From assembly GCA_009823395.1 (NCBI GenBank), contig CM020507.1, positions 1,390,001-1,454,000 on the forward strand: 64,000 nucleotides of DNA. Direction: 5' to 3'. Of the stretch, positions 62,401-64,000 are shown piece after piece. Numbering within the stretch: position 1 is the first letter of the stretch; each line of letters begins with the position of its first letter. The stretch comes from Thamnaconus septentrionalis (taxonomy: Eukaryota; Chordata; Actinopteri; Tetraodontiformes; Monacanthidae). The position numbers and the translations under genes are program-made. The notes under the pieces are model-generated. The model searched no databases, was not told the DNA's origin, and worked only from the letters and a program-made list of their open reading frames with translations.

Positions 62401-64000
62401 TCCCCTCACTGATGAAGACAAGGGAGAGTTGGAGACCATCCAGAACACATTTGGCTGTGGAGTCAAAGACTTCATCATCCTTCTGTTCACTGTGGAGTCA
62501 CATCCTGAAGCTCCAGCTGTTGACGACTTTATCAGAGAGACCAGAGAGGTCCAGGAGCTCCTGGAGAAGTTTGGAGGAAGACATGTTGTTCTCAGCATGA
62601 AGGACCAGCAGCAGATCCCAAAACTGCTGGACACTGTGGAGAGGATGAGGAGCAGCTACACCCCAACTACATTTGCATCAGCCCAAATACAAAAGATCTC
62701 TGAAATGACTAAAATCAATCAGCTGAGGACAACAAACATCACGGTAAGTCCCGGAAATATTCTAATATACAAATGAATGTATTTCATGCTTTTTTCTTTC
62801 CCGTAAAGTGGAACTTTAATAATCTTTTAACGTTTGGATTATAGATTGATAGATAGATAGATTTACTTTATTAATCCCAAGTTGGGAAACTCCACAGTTG
62901 CAGCACTCAAAAAACAAGTCAAGCAGTTATCAAAAACAGTCGTGGAGAAGTAGGTACAAAAACACACAAGTCAATCTATGTACAAAAAATACAGTTAAAA
63001 TGTGCAGAGGCAGGGATAAGCAAGGTTTTCAACCATTAGTGCAGATTTGCCATTGAGTCCAGGAATAAAGACCAGAATGTTATCTGTCACACAGCGAGGA
63101 AGAGTTATGGAGAGTGATGGCTCTTGGTAGGAAGGATCTCCTCAAGCGTTCCTTCAGACAACGCAGCTGTCTCAGTCTCTTGGAGAAGACGCTCCGCTGT
63201 CTATCCAGTGTGTGGTGGAGAGGGTGGTCCTGGTGGTCCATAATAGATAACAGTTTGTTCAGCGTCCTCCTCTCCACCACTGCCTCCAAGGTCTCCTGCC
63301 TGCAGCCGATGACCGAGCCAGCTTTCCTAATCAGTTTGTTCAGTCTGCTGGTGTCACTGGCTGAGATGCTGCCTCCCCAGCAGACCACAAGGAGAAGAGG
63401 GTGCTGGCCATGACAGACTGATAGAAGATATGATATGATTATGATATGAGGTGTAAAATGTTTTACTTGTGTGTTAATCCAAAACATTTTCCATATGTTG
63501 CTCATTGTTAAGAGTCCTTAGAAAACTGGCTTGTGGGTTTTTAATTGAAGGTGTAGATTTCCCTGCACTGCTCTACTTGGCTCTCTGCTGAGACACTTTC
63601 CTTCATGTCTCCATGATGTAGCACTGTCTCTAGTCATTGACATTCACAACCAGATCAGATCCAGTTGAAAAACAGAGAGCATGAAAGACTATAAAGATTT
63701 GATCTTCAAAGTGTTCTGCTTCATTACCTCCTCAGTTTGTCCAGTCATTGTCTCCACGTATCAACTCTGAACCTTTCGTAAGTTAGCTTAACAATAAAAG
63801 GACTTTTCCAGTGACTTCTCGTCTGCTTGTCTTTCCAGGTGATGCTGAGCAACAGAGAGCAGATCCTCTGAGGATTGTGCTGATTGGGAAGACTGGTGTG
63901 GGGAAAAGCTCCACAGGAAACACCATCCTTGGCAGAGAGCGGTTTAAAGCTGAAGCAAGTCAAATTTCAATCACTCGACATTGTCAGAAAGCAAAGAGTG
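59465..64000 (+). CDS. Multi-domain GIMAP (AIG1-type GTPase), GIMAP8-like, cut by the window edge
   Basis: Exons 59465-59483, 59815-59868, 60032-60652, 60723-60785 and 61566-62743 join in frame (645 codons); another begins near 63839 and runs off the window. The N-terminus is [20 protein letters not shown]. Domain 1 ([20 protein letters not shown]), domain 2 ([20 protein letters not shown]) and domain 3 ([20 protein letters not shown]) keep the AIG1 fold pattern but lack an intact GxxGxGKS P-loop. Domain 4 ([20 protein letters not shown]) has it. Multi-domain GIMAP8 is the closest known layout; GIMAPs are immune-cell GTPases acting on intracellular membranes and lymphocyte survival. With the boundaries chosen, exon 5 ends in phase 0 while the domain 4 exon needs phase 1, so a small exon may be missing, or domain 4 belongs to a second gene and the first ends at a TGA at 62774. 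Confidence 0.85.
59880..59940 (+). repeat. TATAT/TATTA pentanucleotide repeat
   Basis: About twelve attat units in GIMAP intron 2. Confidence 0.9.
62838..63505 (-). mobile_element. 5'-truncated LINE (L2/CR1-like) between GIMAP G domains
   Basis: The minus-strand frame encodes a typical end of a LINE reverse-transcriptase [62 protein letters not shown]. It is followed by the 3' UTR and a (TATC)n tail (plus-strand gatagatagatagatttact at 62846). The catalytic part is missing, so it is a dead 5'-truncated insertion, lying between GIMAP domains 3 and 4. Clade assignment is approximate. Confidence 0.8.

Overview
This window is vertebrate nuclear DNA, almost certainly from a ray-finned (teleost) fish. 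The genes are split into many short exons with GT-AG introns. Intergenic space is short and full of dinucleotide repeats. The transposon debris (Tc1/mariner, hAT and Tigger-like non-autonomous elements, LINE 3' ends carrying an actttattgatccc-type tail) is what one sees in fish. I built gene models by joining exons by hand; in seven of the nine complete models the summed exon lengths give an unbroken reading frame close to the length of the human protein. The two exceptions are described below.

Layout, left to right. 1-1.6 kb: intergenic, with a LINE tail. 2.07-7.23 kb (+): hnf1a, the POU-homeodomain liver/pancreas transcription factor, 10 coding exons. 8.1-10.2 kb (-): custos (C12orf43). 11.3-14.5 kb (-): unc119b, a lipid-cargo carrier of cilia. 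15.1-16.7 kb (+): pop5, an RNase P/MRP subunit. 17.5-19.0 kb (-): ctu1, a tRNA 2-thiolation enzyme. 20.3-21.3 kb (-) and 24.8-26.1 kb (-): the lens genes crybb2 and crybb3, each with a TATA box and a non-coding first exon. 28.7-44.5 kb (-): a KIAA1671 homologue with a very long charged helical repeat and a tankyrase-binding-type C-terminus. 49.1-56.7 kb (-): rnf10, a RING E3 ligase in 17 coding exons. 57.7-64.0 kb (+): a multi-domain GIMAP (AIG1 GTPase) gene running off the right edge, preceded by a decayed partial copy of itself.

The gene order joins blocks that are separate in humans: HNF1A, CUSTOS, UNC119B, POP5 and RNF10 (12q24.31), CRYBB2, CRYBB3 and KIAA1671 (22q11.23), CTU1 (19q13) and GIMAP (7q36). 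Most neighbours are functionally unrelated housekeeping or tissue genes; only the two crystallins form a functional pair.

The most interesting items are the GIMAP gene, in which three degenerate G domains precede one canonical G domain; the roughly 570-residue E/K/R/Q helix in KIAA1671, interrupted in this assembly by apparent single-base deletions all of the same sign; a short upstream ORF encoding poly-alanine whose stop overlaps the hnf1a start; a crybb3 with an added Pro/Asn tail encoded by a G-run array; and several transposons whose exact insertion sites can be read. No RNA genes, CRISPR arrays or prokaryote-like systems were seen.
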